Shown: piece by piece, positions 63,504 through 64,000 of the stretch
Numbering within the stretch: position 1 is the stretch's first letter
Layout of the letters: each line of letters begins with the position of its first letter
Assembly: GCA_012270125.1 (NCBI GenBank)
Contig: JAAXIY010000064.1
Location: forward strand, 32,295 to 96,294
Length of the DNA stretch: 64,000 bases
Direction: 5' to 3'
Source: Paracoccaceae bacterium
GTDB lineage: Bacteria; Pseudomonadota; Alphaproteobacteria; Rhodobacterales; Rhodobacteraceae
Notes under the pieces: model-generated
The model's input: the letters and a program-made list of their open reading frames with translations, nothing else
Databases searched by the model: none
What the model was told of the DNA's origin: nothing
Made by a program: the position numbers and the translations under genes

Positions 63504-64000
63504 TTAAATGGTCAAAAATGCTAATGCTACTCCATACAAAATAAAAAAAAGTGACAACACTCTACGAAGTCGAATATTTAGTGTCACTGTGACCGCTTTA
63601 TCCTTTAAAAAGGCCCCTAACGCACAGAAACTCGTATAATTTAAACAGGTGATTGTGAGAGCGGTTGGTACAATTACCCACATCTGTGTTCTGATTGCGA
63701 CGTCCGGGTTTATAATAATAGTAAATGCAGCCAGATATCCAGCCAGAGACTTTGGATTAATTGTGGCAATTAGAAATGATTTTACAAACAATGAGCCAAA
63801 TGAAAATTCACGTCTCACGTATTTGCCGGCATCTATTAAGCCTTTAAACCCAATGTAAATAAGAAAAATAATGCCAATAATTTTCAAAGTCATAAGTGTT
63901 TCGGGAGTATTTACTAATATGGATGAGAGTCCAAGAATAGTGAGCGCCAAAAATAGTGTTGCTTGGCTTAATATAGCGGCAACACAGACCAAGCTTTTCC
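63504..64000 (-). CDS. LysE/RhtB-family exporter (partial at window edge)
   Basis: The frame is open to the right edge, so the N-terminus is missing; about 165 residues are visible. They form four to five membrane segments with family sequence VLGLSSILVNTPETLMTLKI-like content (ALTILGLSSILV, then IGIIFLIYIGFKGL) and FLIATINPKSLAGYLAAF, which is the second LysE repeat. The family exports amino acids. It lies upstream of the flavoprotein group on the same strand, 95 bases away, with no visible terminator between. Confidence 0.85.
   Translation of the reverse strand, partial: KSLVCVAAILSQATLFLALTILGLSSILVNTPETLMTLKIIGIIFLIYIGFKGLIDAGKYVRREFSFGSLFVKSFLIATINPKSLAGYLAAFTIIINPDVAIRTQMWVIVPTALTITCLNYTSFCALGAFLKDKAVTVTLNIRLRRVLSLFFILYGVALAFLTI

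Overview
The window looks like a piece of an alphaproteobacterial chromosome, most likely a low-GC, streamlined marine member of the Rhodobacterales (roseobacter group). The lineage call is inference from gene content: bioMNY, an IalB-like protein, a Rhizobium etli-type asparaginase, DUF1489, hisZ with short hisG, class II NrdJ, TRAP and TTT transporters, a sulfonate catabolic operon and paired dimethylglycine dehydrogenase-like genes. Genes are tightly packed, many with TAATG or ATGA junctions. I saw no rRNA, tRNA, CRISPR array, insertion sequence or phage gene.

Layout. 1-3.1 kb: the tail of an acyl-CoA ligase gene, an atypical thiolase, and the biotin ECF transporter operon bioM-bioN-bioY. 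3.1-4.9 kb: two L,D-transpeptidase-fold proteins around a CAP-domain lipoprotein. 5-15.3 kb: housekeeping genes (ABC exporter, CCA-adding-type enzyme, two Nudix proteins, Hsp33, SDR, threonine dehydratase, argG, rlmN, IalB-like). 15.5-21.1 kb: asparaginase, rluE-type pseudouridine synthase, class III aminotransferase, smpB, and a sulfurtransferase-aminotransferase pair.

21.1-37.2 kb is the most distinctive region. It starts with an IclR regulator divergent from a GMC oxidoreductase. A long + strand operon follows: TRAP binding protein, fused TRAP permease, a DUF475/TerC-like membrane protein, HpsN-like sulfopropanediol dehydrogenase, an SDR and a zinc alcohol dehydrogenase (HpsO/HpsP-like), SuyA, SuyB, a ComC-like sulfolactate dehydrogenase, and a three-gene TTT transporter. 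Together these read as import of 2,3-dihydroxypropane-1-sulfonate (DHPS) and/or sulfolactate, oxidation to (R)-sulfolactate, and desulfonation to pyruvate plus sulfite. Both solute-binding-protein genes are followed by a hairpin-plus-T terminator inside the operon. No sulfite-handling gene is recognisable, so the DUF475 protein and the GMC enzyme are the unexplained parts.

37.2-43.1 kb: ybbP-ybbA-tesA and infA-maf-RNase E/G. 43.1-45.2 kb: leuA on the minus strand, preceded by an unlisted leucine-rich leader peptide (44739-44822) inside a set of competing RNA hairpins, then slyX. 45.3-48.9 kb: a secreted MORN-repeat protein and an SDR plus iron-sulfur photolyase-related pair. 48.9-57.5 kb: hisS-hisZ-hisG, a metallo-beta-lactamase-fold hydrolase, DUF1489, nrdJ, a UDG-family protein and an SseB-domain protein. 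57.5-64 kb: two dimethylglycine/sarcosine dehydrogenase-like flavoproteins around a homocysteine S-methyltransferase, which suggests methylated-amine (glycine betaine-type) catabolism, then a LysE-family gene cut by the window edge.
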